DNA of 10,762 nucleotides, taken from contig JAADFS010000003.1 in assembly GCA_013152795.1 (NCBI GenBank), positions 1 to 10,762 of the forward strand, given 5' to 3'. Shown piece after piece: positions 1 through 7,961 of this stretch. The stretch's first letter is position 1; the number at the start of each line of letters is the position of its first letter. The notes beneath the pieces were generated by a model, which saw only the letters and a program-made list of their open reading frames with translations, ran no database searches and was not told where the DNA came from. The translations under genes and the position numbers were made by a program. Source of the stretch: Deferribacteres bacterium (GTDB lineage Bacteria > Nitrospirota > Thermodesulfovibrionia > UBA6902).

Positions 1-45
1 GCGCCTGATTTCATTCTCAATCTGACTTACAAGATTGATTTATAG
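1..45 (+). CDS. Possible C-terminal end of an upstream plus-strand gene (outer-membrane beta-strand-like)
   Basis: Frame 1 is open from the window edge to a TAG at 43-45 and would end in APDFILNLTYKIDL. The last residues alternate hydrophobic and polar (L-N-L-T-Y-K-I-D-L), which is the pattern of a closing strand in an outer-membrane beta barrel. The next gene, DUF4416, ends at 75 on the other strand, so the two would be convergent with about 29 bases between stops. Fourteen codons is too few to establish a gene, and an open frame of this length is common by chance. I cannot name a family. Confidence 0.28.
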   Translation, partial: APDFILNLTYKIDL

Positions 46-74
46 CCTTTGCAACGTAAGCACACCCGCCCGCA

Positions 75-599
75 TCATTTCATCTGCTTCCTGTAAATGT
101 CACGGGCTTTTTTGAATATCTCCATATACCTCGCTGTCCTGAAATCAGGGAATGTGTACGGAAGTATGCGGTAATCCCCGCGTGAATAGATAAGGGTGAC
201 CTCTCCGTAGATGCCTCTGTCAAGGTAGATCCTGTGGGAAAAGTCCTTTGTTGAAACCAGAACCACCTTGGCGGAATCCAGATACCCGGGATCCAGGTTG
301 ATCCTCCGGCCTCCTTTTTCATTAAGATACCGGCTTTCGAGCTTTATGGTGTGCAGTTTTATACCTGCAATATCACCGGGGCTGACCGGTTTCTCAAAGA
401 AAATGAACTTTCTTTTAAGTTCAGGCCCCATTTCTTTCTGATAGTATGTGGTGTGATCCCACGGCCATACAGGGCTTTCGAGATCGCATGGGCCGAAGAG
501 CTTCGAGAGTCTGTCTGTGAGTTGCCCGAAAAGCCGGATGTCCTGTGACAGCATCCCCACAAACAGCTTGACCTTTGACGGTGCGGTTATCTTCCCCAT
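75..599 (-). CDS. DUF4416 family protein
   Basis: This 174-residue protein matches my recollection of the DUF4416 family, small cytosolic proteins of unknown function found mainly in Deltaproteobacteria-like and Nitrospirota-like genomes. I see no signal peptide, membrane segment or known catalytic motif. Recognisable blocks are KLFVGMLS near residues 11-18, a P-W-x-x-T-x-Y-Y block near 45-53, and RRINLDPGYLD near 98-108. The ATG shares its A with the TGA of the preceding synthase gene (TGATG at 601-597), a layout typical of translational coupling, which fixes the start. It is the last visible gene of the dnaA-led operon. Its steady position beside a chorismate-using enzyme could suggest a metabolic role, but that is guesswork. 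Family assignment is from memory. Confidence 0.8.
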   Translation of the reverse strand: MGKITAPSKVKLFVGMLSQDIRLFGQLTDRLSKLFGPCDLESPVWPWDHTTYYQKEMGPELKRKFIFFEKPVSPGDIAGIKLHTIKLESRYLNEKGGRRINLDPGYLDSAKVVLVSTKDFSHRIYLDRGIYGEVTLIYSRGDYRILPYTFPDFRTARYMEIFKKARDIYRKQMK

Positions 600-2098
600 C
601 AGAGAATCCCCAGTGTCTTTATCAGTGCCTCCGCCTTCTTCAGGGTTTCATAGTATTCCCTCTCCGGGTCGGAATCCGCCACGATCCCGGCCCCGGCCTG
701 GACATACGCCGTACCGTCTTTTATCACGAACGTCCTTATGATAATGTTCATATCCATTGCACCGGTGAAGCTTATATACCCTGCTGAGCCGGTGTAAGGC
801 CCGCGCGCAACAGGCTCAAGCTCGTCAATGATCTCCATGCACCTTACCTTGGGAACCCCGGTTATCGTACCCCCGGGGAAGGTGGCCCTGATTGCATCGA
901 AACAGTCCTTGCCTCTTGAGACAGCGCCCCTGATATTCGATACTATGTGAATCACGTGCGAATAGTCCTCTGTTATCATAAGCTCGTCGACTTCAACACT
1001 GCCGTAATCCGATATCCTGCCGAGGTCGTTTCTTTCGAGGTCGATCAGCATCAGGTGTTCGGCCCTTTCCTTCTCATTAAGGAGCAGATCGTTTCTCATC
1101 CGCCTGTCACCTTCCGGGTCGGCTCCACGGGGCCTTGTGCCTGCAATCGGCCTTGTTTCGACTATGCCGCGGTTGACCTTCACCAGCCTCTCCGGCGATG
1201 AGCTTGCAATCCAGTAATCCCCCATGTTCAGATATGCGGCAAACGGTGACGGGTTTATACTGCTGAGGAGTTTATATATATGCCAGGCCGCTGTATCGCC
1301 GACACAGGCAGACACCCTCTGTGACAGGTTCGCCTGAAAGATGTCCCCTGCCCTGATGTACTCCTTTGCCCTTTTGACCATGTCCATATAGTCTTTTTTA
1401 CCCATCTCGTGCCGGATTTCTATGGCCCCTTTTCGCCGTGCGGCAGGCTCCTGACGAATGCGGCCGGATGCGGATATCCCTGAAGCCAGCTTTTTATACA
1501 GGCGGTTGATCTTACCGCAGGCCTCGTCATAGTACAGGGCCGGCTCTGCATCCGGCTTTTCTCCTGTGACGACCCGGCGGGCGGCGGGACATGAGAGGAT
1601 AAATGTCTTCCGGAGCTTGTGGTCAAAGGCCGCCACAGTGTCAACCAGTATGAAATGGGCGTCGGGGATACCGAGATCATCAACGGCGGTCCTCGGAAGC
1701 CTCTCGAGGTAATGTACAAAGTCATAGCTGATAATACCCGCGGCCCCTCCTGCAAACGGCGGGAGCCCCTCCGGTGCATCCATGGGGTAAACGCTCAACA
1801 GTTCCTTGAGCATCTTCAGCGGATGGACGGTGGATTTGATTTTCTTATCACCGGAGGTTATTTCAACCACACCGTTTTTTGCCCTGAAAATCATGAACGG
1901 CTCTGCCCCGATAAAAGAATACCTTGCGATCTTTTCAGGCCCTTTTATGCTTTCAAGGAGAAAACTGCCCGGCGACTCCACCGGCCCGAAGGCCTGGCGG
2001 GGGGGCATAAACGGCAGCTCTGCACAGACAGGGGTGAAGTTGCCGGATTTTTCAGCCTGCCTGATGAATTCTTTTTTTGAAGGGAATATATTAAGCAT
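599..2098 (-). CDS. pabB: Chorismate-binding synthase component I (aminodeoxychorismate or anthranilate synthase, PabB/TrpE)
   Basis: This 499-residue enzyme aminates chorismate with ammonia supplied by a glutamine amidotransferase partner (PabA/TrpG), which is not in the window. The product is either 4-amino-4-deoxychorismate for folate or anthranilate for tryptophan. The N-terminal domain covers about residues 1-190 and the chorismate-binding domain about 233-495. Visible motifs are LLES (47-50), QANLSQR (255-261), PIAGTRPRG (317-325), HLMLIDLERND (348-358), the HVIH block (381-384) and GTITGVPK (410-417). INPSPFAAYL (281-290), FPGGTITG (407-414) and RGPYTGSAGY (432-441) look PabB-like. LLES, the tryptophan-contacting motif, looks TrpE-like. 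Ala319 stands where E. coli PabB has its catalytic Lys (PIKGT). I favour PabB, but the choice is open. The gene starts 23 bases after pyrF with no strong ribosome binding site, and overlaps DUF4416 by one base. Confidence 0.85.
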   Translation of the reverse strand: MLNIFPSKKEFIRQAEKSGNFTPVCAELPFMPPRQAFGPVESPGSFLLESIKGPEKIARYSFIGAEPFMIFRAKNGVVEITSGDKKIKSTVHPLKMLKELLSVYPMDAPEGLPPFAGGAAGIISYDFVHYLERLPRTAVDDLGIPDAHFILVDTVAAFDHKLRKTFILSCPAARRVVTGEKPDAEPALYYDEACGKINRLYKKLASGISASGRIRQEPAARRKGAIEIRHEMGKKDYMDMVKRAKEYIRAGDIFQANLSQRVSACVGDTAAWHIYKLLSSINPSPFAAYLNMGDYWIASSSPERLVKVNRGIVETRPIAGTRPRGADPEGDRRMRNDLLLNEKERAEHLMLIDLERNDLGRISDYGSVEVDELMITEDYSHVIHIVSNIRGAVSRGKDCFDAIRATFPGGTITGVPKVRCMEIIDELEPVARGPYTGSAGYISFTGAMDMNIIIRTFVIKDGTAYVQAGAGIVADSDPEREYYETLKKAEALIKTLGIL

Positions 2099-2121
2099 GA
2101 AATCCGGAAGTCACCGGCGCC

Positions 2122-2850
2122 TCAGGCACCTGCTATTTCATCCTTTATGCGTTTCAGGGCATCAAGTGGATTGTGGCAGGCGGTGACGGCCCTGCCTATG
2201 ACTATATAATCGGCTCCCCTTCTTAATGCCTCTTTGGGGGTCAGGGTCCTCTTCTGGTCGTCAGGCGGGCTCCATGACGGCCTGATTCCTGGGGTGATGA
2301 TCAGAAAACCCTTTCCGAAACGCGAGCGGAGCATGTGGGCATCCTGCGCAGAGGCGACAACGCCGTCCAGACCGGCCCTGCGGGCGAGGGTGGCAAGGTG
2401 TTTGACCTCTGCGCTCATGCTCAGTCCTATGCCGAGTTCATTCTGCATGGTCGCCTGGTCCATGCTGGTCAGTATAGTCACGCCTATCAGCTTCGGCCTC
2501 GCAGTGTTTTTTCTGAGGGAATGCCTGCTCAGCGCTTGGGCCGCCTGCCGCATCATTTCAAATCCCCCCAGGGCATGGACATTGAACATGAATACCCCGA
2601 GCCTGGCGGCTGACAGGGCCGCGCCTGCAACCGTGTTGGGGATATCATGAAACTTCAGGTCGAGAAAGACCTTTTTGCCGATGGAGTGTATTTTTCTTAC
2701 TATTTCAGGCCCTGCAGCAGTGAAAAGCTCGGAGCCGACCTTGAATATCTCTATTCCCTCACTGCATCTTTCGACAATGTCAACGGCCTCATTGTAGCCC
2801 GGCACATCAAGGGCGAGGATGATTCGTTCTCCCGGTTTCATATATTGCAT
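2122..2850 (-). CDS. pyrF: Orotidine 5'-phosphate decarboxylase
   Basis: This enzyme decarboxylates orotidine 5'-phosphate to UMP, the last step of de novo pyrimidine synthesis, in the cytosol. The 242-residue length is normal for the bacterial PyrF TIM barrel. The signature DLKFHDIPNTV lies at 64-74, with Asp64, Lys66 and Asp69 of the catalytic charge network. ILALDVP (11-17) forms the first strand. TPGIRP (186-191) and the late GR pair (219-220) bind the phosphate. An alternative ATG sits three codons in and would give MKPGERIILALDV, closer to typical family starts. Neither start has a clear ribosome binding site, so the exact N-terminus is uncertain. The gene begins 15 bases after gyrB, suggesting co-transcription with the replication genes. 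Confidence 0.96.
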   Translation of the reverse strand: MQYMKPGERIILALDVPGYNEAVDIVERCSEGIEIFKVGSELFTAAGPEIVRKIHSIGKKVFLDLKFHDIPNTVAGAALSAARLGVFMFNVHALGGFEMMRQAAQALSRHSLRKNTARPKLIGVTILTSMDQATMQNELGIGLSMSAEVKHLATLARRAGLDGVVASAQDAHMLRSRFGKGFLIITPGIRPSWSPPDDQKRTLTPKEALRRGADYIVIGRAVTACHNPLDALKRIKDEIAGA

Positions 2851-2865
2851 CGGATATCCCGGGCC

Positions 2866-5256
2866 TTATATGTCGAGATTCCTGACCTCAAGCGCATGCT
2901 GCTCGATAAACTCTTTTCTCGGTTCCACCTGGTCGCCCATCAAGGTGGTGAATATCTCCTCGGCATGGACGGAATCTTCAATGGTTACCTGCAGTAATGT
3001 CCGTTTCTCGGGATTCATGGTCGTCTCCCAGAGCTGCTGGGGGTTCATTTCGCCCAGTCCTTTATATCTCTGGATGCTCAGCCCCTTTTTTGAGAGGGAC
3101 AGTATGTAGTCGAACAGTTCCCTGGAGCTGTTGAACTCGTGTGTCTCATCGTGGTGTTTGACCCTGTAGGGAGGGTGCCCGAGCCCCTTGAGCTCGGAGA
3201 AGATGTTTTTTAATTCCCGGAAATCCGGGGATGTCAGGAATTCATCATCTATGCTCAGCCTCAGGCCGTCCCTTTTCAGTTCTATCCTGAATGACTGGTG
3301 CTCTTCATCCTCCATTATCTCGCCTTTTATATCCGGGAATTCCTCGCGGAGCCTCTTTGCGATCTTTTCGGTTTCCTCCCTGTCCTTGAGGACCTCTTTC
3401 TTCAGGTCGTAATGCAGGAGCGCCTTGATCACCGCCGTGTCTTTCTTCCTCCGGGCGAACCATTCAAGGAGTTTTTCGAACTTCGACAGGTTCTTGATAT
3501 AAGGGAGTATGTCCCTGCCGGCCAGGAGCCTGCCGTTGTGTATCTCTATCTCATCCGCTGCAAGCTCAAAGAGCATGTTTTCAAGTTTGCTCTCATTCTG
3601 GATATACCGTTCCTTTTTGCCCTTCTTTACCTTGAACAGCGGCGGCTGGGCTATGTAGAGATAGCCCTTTTCTATGATCTGCGGCATCTGCCTGAAAAAG
3701 AATGTCAGGAGCAGTGTCCTTATGTGCGCGCCGTCCACATCCGCATCCGTCATGATCACTATCTTGTGGTAACGCGCCTTCGTGATATCAAAGTCGTCCG
3801 TGCCGATGCCCGTGCCGAGCGCGGTTATGAGAATCTTTATCTCGTCCGAGCCCAGCATCTTGTCAAACCTGGCCTTTTCCACATTGAGTATCTTTCCCTT
3901 CAGCGGCAGGATGGCCTGGGTATGCCTGTCCCTCCCCTGTTTTGCAGAGCCTCCGGCGGAATCCCCCTCTACAATAAATATCTCGCTCAGCTCGGGGTCC
4001 TTCTCCGCGCAGTCCGCGAGTTTCCCAGGCAGCCCCGTATCCTCAAGCGCCCCCTTTCTCCTTGTAAGCTCCCTGGCCTTTCTCGCGGCTTCCCTTGCCC
4101 TGGCCGCCTGAATGGCCTTTTCGATTATCTTCTTCACCACGGAAGGGTTCTGCTCGAAGTAGTTGCCGAGGGCCTCATTCACGAGGGATTCAACGAGGCC
4201 CTTTACCTCGCTGTTGCCGAGCTTGGTCTTTGTCTGACCCTCAAACTGGGGGTCGGGGAGTTTCACGCTTATGACGGCGGTCAGGCCCTCCCGGGCATCA
4301 TCACCCGAGATGCTCTCCTTGAGGTTTTTGGTTAATCCCAGCGACGAGGCATAGTTGTTTATCGTCCGCGTGAGGGCTGACTTGAAACCTGCAAGATGGG
4401 TGCCGCCTTCCTTGGTGTTTATGTTGTTTGCAAAGGAGTAAATGGTTTCAGTATAACTGTCGTTATACTGCATGGCCACTTCCACTGCTATGCGGTCTTT
4501 TTCCTTGGATATGTAGATCGGCTTCTGGTGCAGGAGGTTCTTGTTCTTGTTCAGGTGCTCGACAAAGGATACAATGCCGCCCTCGTAAAAGAATGTGCGT
4601 TCCTTGTTGGTCCTTTCATCGGTTATCTTGATGGTGAGACCCCTGTTCAGGAAGGCGAGTTCCCTGAACCTGTTGACAAGTGTGTCATAGTTGAAATCCG
4701 TGCTTTCGAATATCTCCGGATCGGGCTTGAATGTTATCTTGGTGCCCCTGTTTTTTGTCTTTCCCTCCAGAGTGAGGGGCCCTGTGGGGACTCCTTTTTT
4801 AAAGTGCTGTTCCCAGACCTGGCCGTTCTGCTTTATCTCCACGTCAAGCCATTCCGAGAGGGCGTTGACTACGGAGACTCCCACGCCGTGAAGGCCGCCC
4901 GATATCCTGTATGCCTTGCTCTCGAACTTTCCACCTGCATGGAGCTCTGTAAGGGCTATCTCCGCGGCAGTGCGGCCCTTGGGGTCGCCGGGGTGCCTGC
5001 CGGTGGGGATGCCCCTGCCGTTGTCGACAATGGTAATGCTGCCCTCCATGTGAATGGTGACCTCGATCCTGTCACAGAAGCCTGCAAGCGCTTCGTCCAC
5101 ACTGTTGTCTATGACTTCGTATACAAGATGGTGAAGCCCTTCAACGCCCGTGCTTCCTATGTACATGGCGGGCCGTTTCCTTACGGCCTCGAGCCCCTTG
5201 AGCACCTTTATGTCGCCGGCGCCGTATTCATTTGCACTGTTCGGTTTTTCTTTCAT
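2866..5256 (-). CDS. gyrB: DNA gyrase subunit B
   Basis: GyrB is the ATPase subunit of DNA gyrase and works with GyrA to introduce negative supercoils. GyrA is not in the window. The GHKL ATPase domain is at about 1-220, with EVIDNSVDEALAG (47-59), DNGRGIP (78-84) and GLHGVGVSVVNALS (121-134). The transducer follows to about 400. The TOPRIM domain starts at EGDSAGGSAKQGRDR (430-444; catalytic Glu430), with the metal-binding DADVDGAHI at 504-512. The tail carries QRYKGLGEMNPQQLWETT (729-746). At 796 residues it is close to E. coli GyrB (804) and carries an insert at roughly 555-722 that short GyrBs of about 640 residues lack. The start ATG has an upstream AAGGGAAG. The gene follows dnaN by 15 bases with no recF between. 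Confidence 0.99.
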   Translation of the reverse strand: MKEKPNSANEYGAGDIKVLKGLEAVRKRPAMYIGSTGVEGLHHLVYEVIDNSVDEALAGFCDRIEVTIHMEGSITIVDNGRGIPTGRHPGDPKGRTAAEIALTELHAGGKFESKAYRISGGLHGVGVSVVNALSEWLDVEIKQNGQVWEQHFKKGVPTGPLTLEGKTKNRGTKITFKPDPEIFESTDFNYDTLVNRFRELAFLNRGLTIKITDERTNKERTFFYEGGIVSFVEHLNKNKNLLHQKPIYISKEKDRIAVEVAMQYNDSYTETIYSFANNINTKEGGTHLAGFKSALTRTINNYASSLGLTKNLKESISGDDAREGLTAVISVKLPDPQFEGQTKTKLGNSEVKGLVESLVNEALGNYFEQNPSVVKKIIEKAIQAARAREAARKARELTRRKGALEDTGLPGKLADCAEKDPELSEIFIVEGDSAGGSAKQGRDRHTQAILPLKGKILNVEKARFDKMLGSDEIKILITALGTGIGTDDFDITKARYHKIVIMTDADVDGAHIRTLLLTFFFRQMPQIIEKGYLYIAQPPLFKVKKGKKERYIQNESKLENMLFELAADEIEIHNGRLLAGRDILPYIKNLSKFEKLLEWFARRKKDTAVIKALLHYDLKKEVLKDREETEKIAKRLREEFPDIKGEIMEDEEHQSFRIELKRDGLRLSIDDEFLTSPDFRELKNIFSELKGLGHPPYRVKHHDETHEFNSSRELFDYILSLSKKGLSIQRYKGLGEMNPQQLWETTMNPEKRTLLQVTIEDSVHAEEIFTTLMGDQVEPRKEFIEQHALEVRNLDI

Positions 5257-5271
5257 TAACTTCCCTTTAGG

Positions 5272-6378
5272 TTATGTCCTCATCGGCATGACAACACACG
5301 TATAGTTTTTATTATCCGGGTCAAGCACAAGCGTGGGGGTCAACTGCTCCTGGAGCATGAGCACGACCGATTCGCTTTCCATGACATTCAGTATGTCCAT
5401 GAGGTACCGGGCGTTATAACCCACGGTCATCTGTTCCCCCTTGTACTGCGCGGCTATCTCCTCCCGCGCCTCTCCTATATCGGGGTTCATGGAAATCAGG
5501 GTTATCTTGCCCGCCTCCAGGTCGAGCCTTACTGCATTGGTTTTTTCCCTGCTCATTATCGAGGTCCTCTTGAGCGCCTTGAGAAACGCCGTCCTGTCAA
5601 CGACGACCTCTTTTTCGTTGTCCTTTGGAATAACCTGCTCGTAGTTGGGATAAGTGCCCTCTATAAGCCTGGATGTAAGGACGATGCCGTCCAGGCTGAA
5701 GAATATATGATTCTTGTCAAGATGGAGTGTGACACTGTCGTCACTGCCCTCGATCAGTTTTTTCAGCTCCATTGCCGCTTTCTTCGGCAGGATCAGTTTT
5801 TTCTCTTCAGGGAGGCTCCCCTGCAGTTCCACTGCAATGACTGAAAGCCTGTGCCCGTCGGTGCCGATGACTTTAAATTCAATGTCGCTTTTCCGGGGGA
5901 TGAAATGCAGGAGGAGGCCGTTGAGCGCGTATCGCGTGTCGCTCTCGCCGGATGCGTAGATTGTCTTTTCGATCATGTCCCGGAGGGCGGGGGCCTTTAC
6001 GCTCAGCTTTTCGGACTCGCTTATCTCCGGCAATGCAGGGAAGTCGGTTTCAGGAAGGCCCATTAATTTGAATGTGCTCTTCCCTGAAGTCACCCTCACC
6101 CAGTTGTTTTCCTGCGCCTCAAGCAGAATCTCGCCCTCCACTTCCCTGGCTATCTCGAACAGCTTTCTCGCGGGTATGCAGAGGCTGCCCGCCTGGAGTA
6201 TCTCGGCATCCAGGGGGCCTTTCAGCGCAATGTCGAGGTCGGTCGCCATCAGAGAGGCGCTGCCGTCGACCTTCAGCAGAAAATGGCTGAGAATGGGCAT
6301 GGTGGTTTTCCTGTCAACGATTCCCTGGATGTTCTGTAATGCGTTCTGTATGGCTTCTTTCTGTATCTTGAGCTTCAT
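5272..6378 (-). CDS. dnaN: DNA polymerase III subunit beta (sliding clamp)
   Basis: DnaN forms the ring-shaped dimer that tethers DNA polymerase III to the template and also docks repair and initiation-control proteins. The 368-residue length matches the three-domain clamp family (E. coli 366). Family marks are the start MKLKIQKEAI, the TTMPILSHFLLKV block (25-37), ATDLDIALKG (45-54), GTDGHRLSV in the middle domain, and the C-terminal VVMPMRT, which resembles the E. coli ending. The start is well supported by GGGAGG (complement of 6384-6389), 5 bases before the ATG. It lies 44 bases downstream of dnaA and 15 bases upstream of gyrB, the usual dnaA-dnaN arrangement near an origin. Confidence 0.98.
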   Translation of the reverse strand: MKLKIQKEAIQNALQNIQGIVDRKTTMPILSHFLLKVDGSASLMATDLDIALKGPLDAEILQAGSLCIPARKLFEIAREVEGEILLEAQENNWVRVTSGKSTFKLMGLPETDFPALPEISESEKLSVKAPALRDMIEKTIYASGESDTRYALNGLLLHFIPRKSDIEFKVIGTDGHRLSVIAVELQGSLPEEKKLILPKKAAMELKKLIEGSDDSVTLHLDKNHIFFSLDGIVLTSRLIEGTYPNYEQVIPKDNEKEVVVDRTAFLKALKRTSIMSREKTNAVRLDLEAGKITLISMNPDIGEAREEIAAQYKGEQMTVGYNARYLMDILNVMESESVVLMLQEQLTPTLVLDPDNKNYTCVVMPMRT

Positions 6379-6422
6379 TTTGTCCTCCCGGGATTAAGGC
6401 ATGGAGTCAGCAAGTCCGGCTC

Positions 6423-7760
6423 TTAGTAACCTTTAATCTTTTTGATCAGGTAATCAATTTTTTTATCAAAATCCTCATCTTTTTTTCTTCGTTCCTCGAT
6501 CAGTTTGCATGCATGTATGACTGTGGAATGGTCTTTCCCGCCGAAATGCTTCCCTATCTCGCTTAAAGAGGAGTCCGTAAGCACCTTGCTCAGGTGCATG
6601 GCCACCTGCCTGGGGAAGGCGATATCCCTTGTCCTCTTTTTTGCTTTGATATCCTGCAGTTTCAGGCCGAAGTACTCGCAGACAACCTTCTGCACGTACT
6701 CGACCGTCAGTGCCTTCTGCTCGTCGTGTATCAGGTCTTTAAGGACGTTTTTGGCCATCTCAACGGTTATCGCCTGCCCTGTAAGGGAGGAGTGCGCACC
6801 GAGGCGTATCATGCATGCCTCAAGGTCCCTGATGTTTGATTTTATCTTGCTTGCAAGGAAAAAGCTGACATCCTCGGGCAGGTGTATGCCTTCCATCTCG
6901 GATTTTTTGCCCAGGATGGCCATCTTGGTCTCTATGTCCGGAATCTGTATGTCGGCGATCAGCCCCATGCCGAACCTCGATCTCAGCCTCTCGGTGATGG
7001 GGGAGATGTCCTTCGGGGGCCTGTCGCTGGAAAATACGATTTGTTTATACGTGTCGTAAAGGGCGTTGAATGTGTGGAACAGTTCCTCCTGTGTCCCGCT
7101 CTTGCCGGCGATAAACTGGATATCGTCTATGATAAGGACATCCAGGCTCCTGTATTTGTTTTTGAAATCGTCCATCCTGTCGTTTCTCATTGAGTAGACG
7201 AATTCGTTTGTGAATTGCTCGGCAGGAGCATACAGGAGCTTGATATTCTGCTGATTATCGATAATCCTGTTGCCTATTGCATTCATGAGATGGGTCTTGC
7301 CGAGGCCCACACCTCCATATATGAAAAGCGGGTTATACGCCTTGCCCGGTGCATCGGCGATCGCCCTTGCCGCCGCGTGGGCGAACTGGTTGCTGGCTCC
7401 CACTACGAATGTGTCGAATGTGAACTTCGGGCTGAGAAATATGCCCCGGCTTGCGAGCTTCACCCGCCTGTTTTCATGTTTTGTTTCTATCTTTTTCAGG
7501 GCCGGGTTGTCATTTTTCTCATGCACCCTGAACGTGACGGAGACCCGCCTGTTCAGGAACTCCTCCAGTGTCTCGGATATTATCCCGGGGTAATGATCCT
7601 CGATCCATTCCTTGAAAAACTTGTTCGGAACCTCAAGGAGTATCTGCTGGTCCTGAAGGTGCACAAGCTTCAATGGCCTGAACCACAGATCAAAGGTCTG
7701 ACTGCCGACCTTGAGGCCGATGGCTTCAACGGTTTTTGTCCAGGCTTCTTCAATGTTCAT
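6423..7760 (-). CDS. dnaA: Chromosomal replication initiator protein DnaA
   Basis: DnaA is the AAA+ protein that binds DnaA boxes at oriC, opens the duplex and recruits helicase. From the ATG at 7760 it has 445 residues, typical for the family. Numbering from that start, domain I is about 1-80, followed by a short linker. Domain III has Walker A GGVGLGKTHL (149-158) and Walker B LIIDDIQF (209-216). Domain IV carries the DNA-binding signature GGKDHSTVIHA (407-417), which is intact, so ordinary DnaA boxes are expected. The reading frame extends ten codons further, to a TTG at 7790. I prefer the ATG because MNIEEAW aligns with family starts. Neither site has a good ribosome binding site. A promoter at 7855-7884 with DnaA-box-like sites in the leader suggests autoregulation. 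Confidence 0.98.
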   Translation of the reverse strand: MNIEEAWTKTVEAIGLKVGSQTFDLWFRPLKLVHLQDQQILLEVPNKFFKEWIEDHYPGIISETLEEFLNRRVSVTFRVHEKNDNPALKKIETKHENRRVKLASRGIFLSPKFTFDTFVVGASNQFAHAAARAIADAPGKAYNPLFIYGGVGLGKTHLMNAIGNRIIDNQQNIKLLYAPAEQFTNEFVYSMRNDRMDDFKNKYRSLDVLIIDDIQFIAGKSGTQEELFHTFNALYDTYKQIVFSSDRPPKDISPITERLRSRFGMGLIADIQIPDIETKMAILGKKSEMEGIHLPEDVSFFLASKIKSNIRDLEACMIRLGAHSSLTGQAITVEMAKNVLKDLIHDEQKALTVEYVQKVVCEYFGLKLQDIKAKKRTRDIAFPRQVAMHLSKVLTDSSLSEIGKHFGGKDHSTVIHACKLIEERRKKDEDFDKKIDYLIKKIKGY

Positions 7761-7799
7761 GGTATTTAAACGGGCCGTATGAGATGACAAAAATAGTAG

Positions 7800-7830
7800 T
7801 TATTAACATCTGTTTGTAAATTGTTGATAA
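7800..7830. promoter_or_regulatory. Pair of facing DnaA-box-like sites
   Basis: TTATTAACA lies at 7800-7808 and TGTTGATAA, which reads TTATCAACA on the other strand, lies at 7822-7830. Each differs from the consensus TTATNCACA by one base at the same position (A for C). They face each other across 13 bases. On the minus strand the inner box is followed directly by CTACTATTT, which resembles the DnaA-trio element of Bacillus subtilis. The site is suited to both origin opening and control of dnaA transcription. Binding is inferred. Confidence 0.5.
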
Positions 7831-7854
7831 CCTTCCCTGACAGGAGAGTGAGTT

Positions 7855-7884
7855 ATTATATATCATCTACTTTGTCATAGGCAA
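7855..7884 (-). promoter_or_regulatory. Probable sigma70-type promoter of dnaA
   Basis: On the minus strand, TTGCCT (complement of 7879-7884, four of six matches to TTGACA) is followed after 18 bases by a perfect TATAAT (complement of 7855-7860). Transcription would start near 7848, giving a leader of about 88 bases before the ATG at 7760. Both DnaA-box-like sequences lie in that leader. I infer the promoter would drive the whole dnaA to DUF4416 operon, as I see no other clear promoter in the short gaps. Confidence 0.6.
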
Positions 7885-7961
7885 GGCTTTTTTTGTAATC
7901 TCAGCGCTTATTACAATATATGGGCGGACAGAAAAATAAATACGTATATATTGTGTATTTT

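Noticed and set aside
1619..2186. Plus-strand frames of 153 and 126 codons opposite the chorismate enzyme
   Set aside because: They overlap conserved coding sequence on the other strand and lack ribosome binding sites and homologous motifs.
3298..5259. Two long plus-strand frames (345 and 287 codons) opposite gyrB
   Set aside because: They are fully antisense to an unambiguous GyrB, show no family motifs, and arise from third-position bias of the real gene.
7952..7960. TGTGTATTT as a third DnaA box
   Set aside because: It has two mismatches to TGTGNATAA and lies in AT-rich DNA where such matches are expected by chance.
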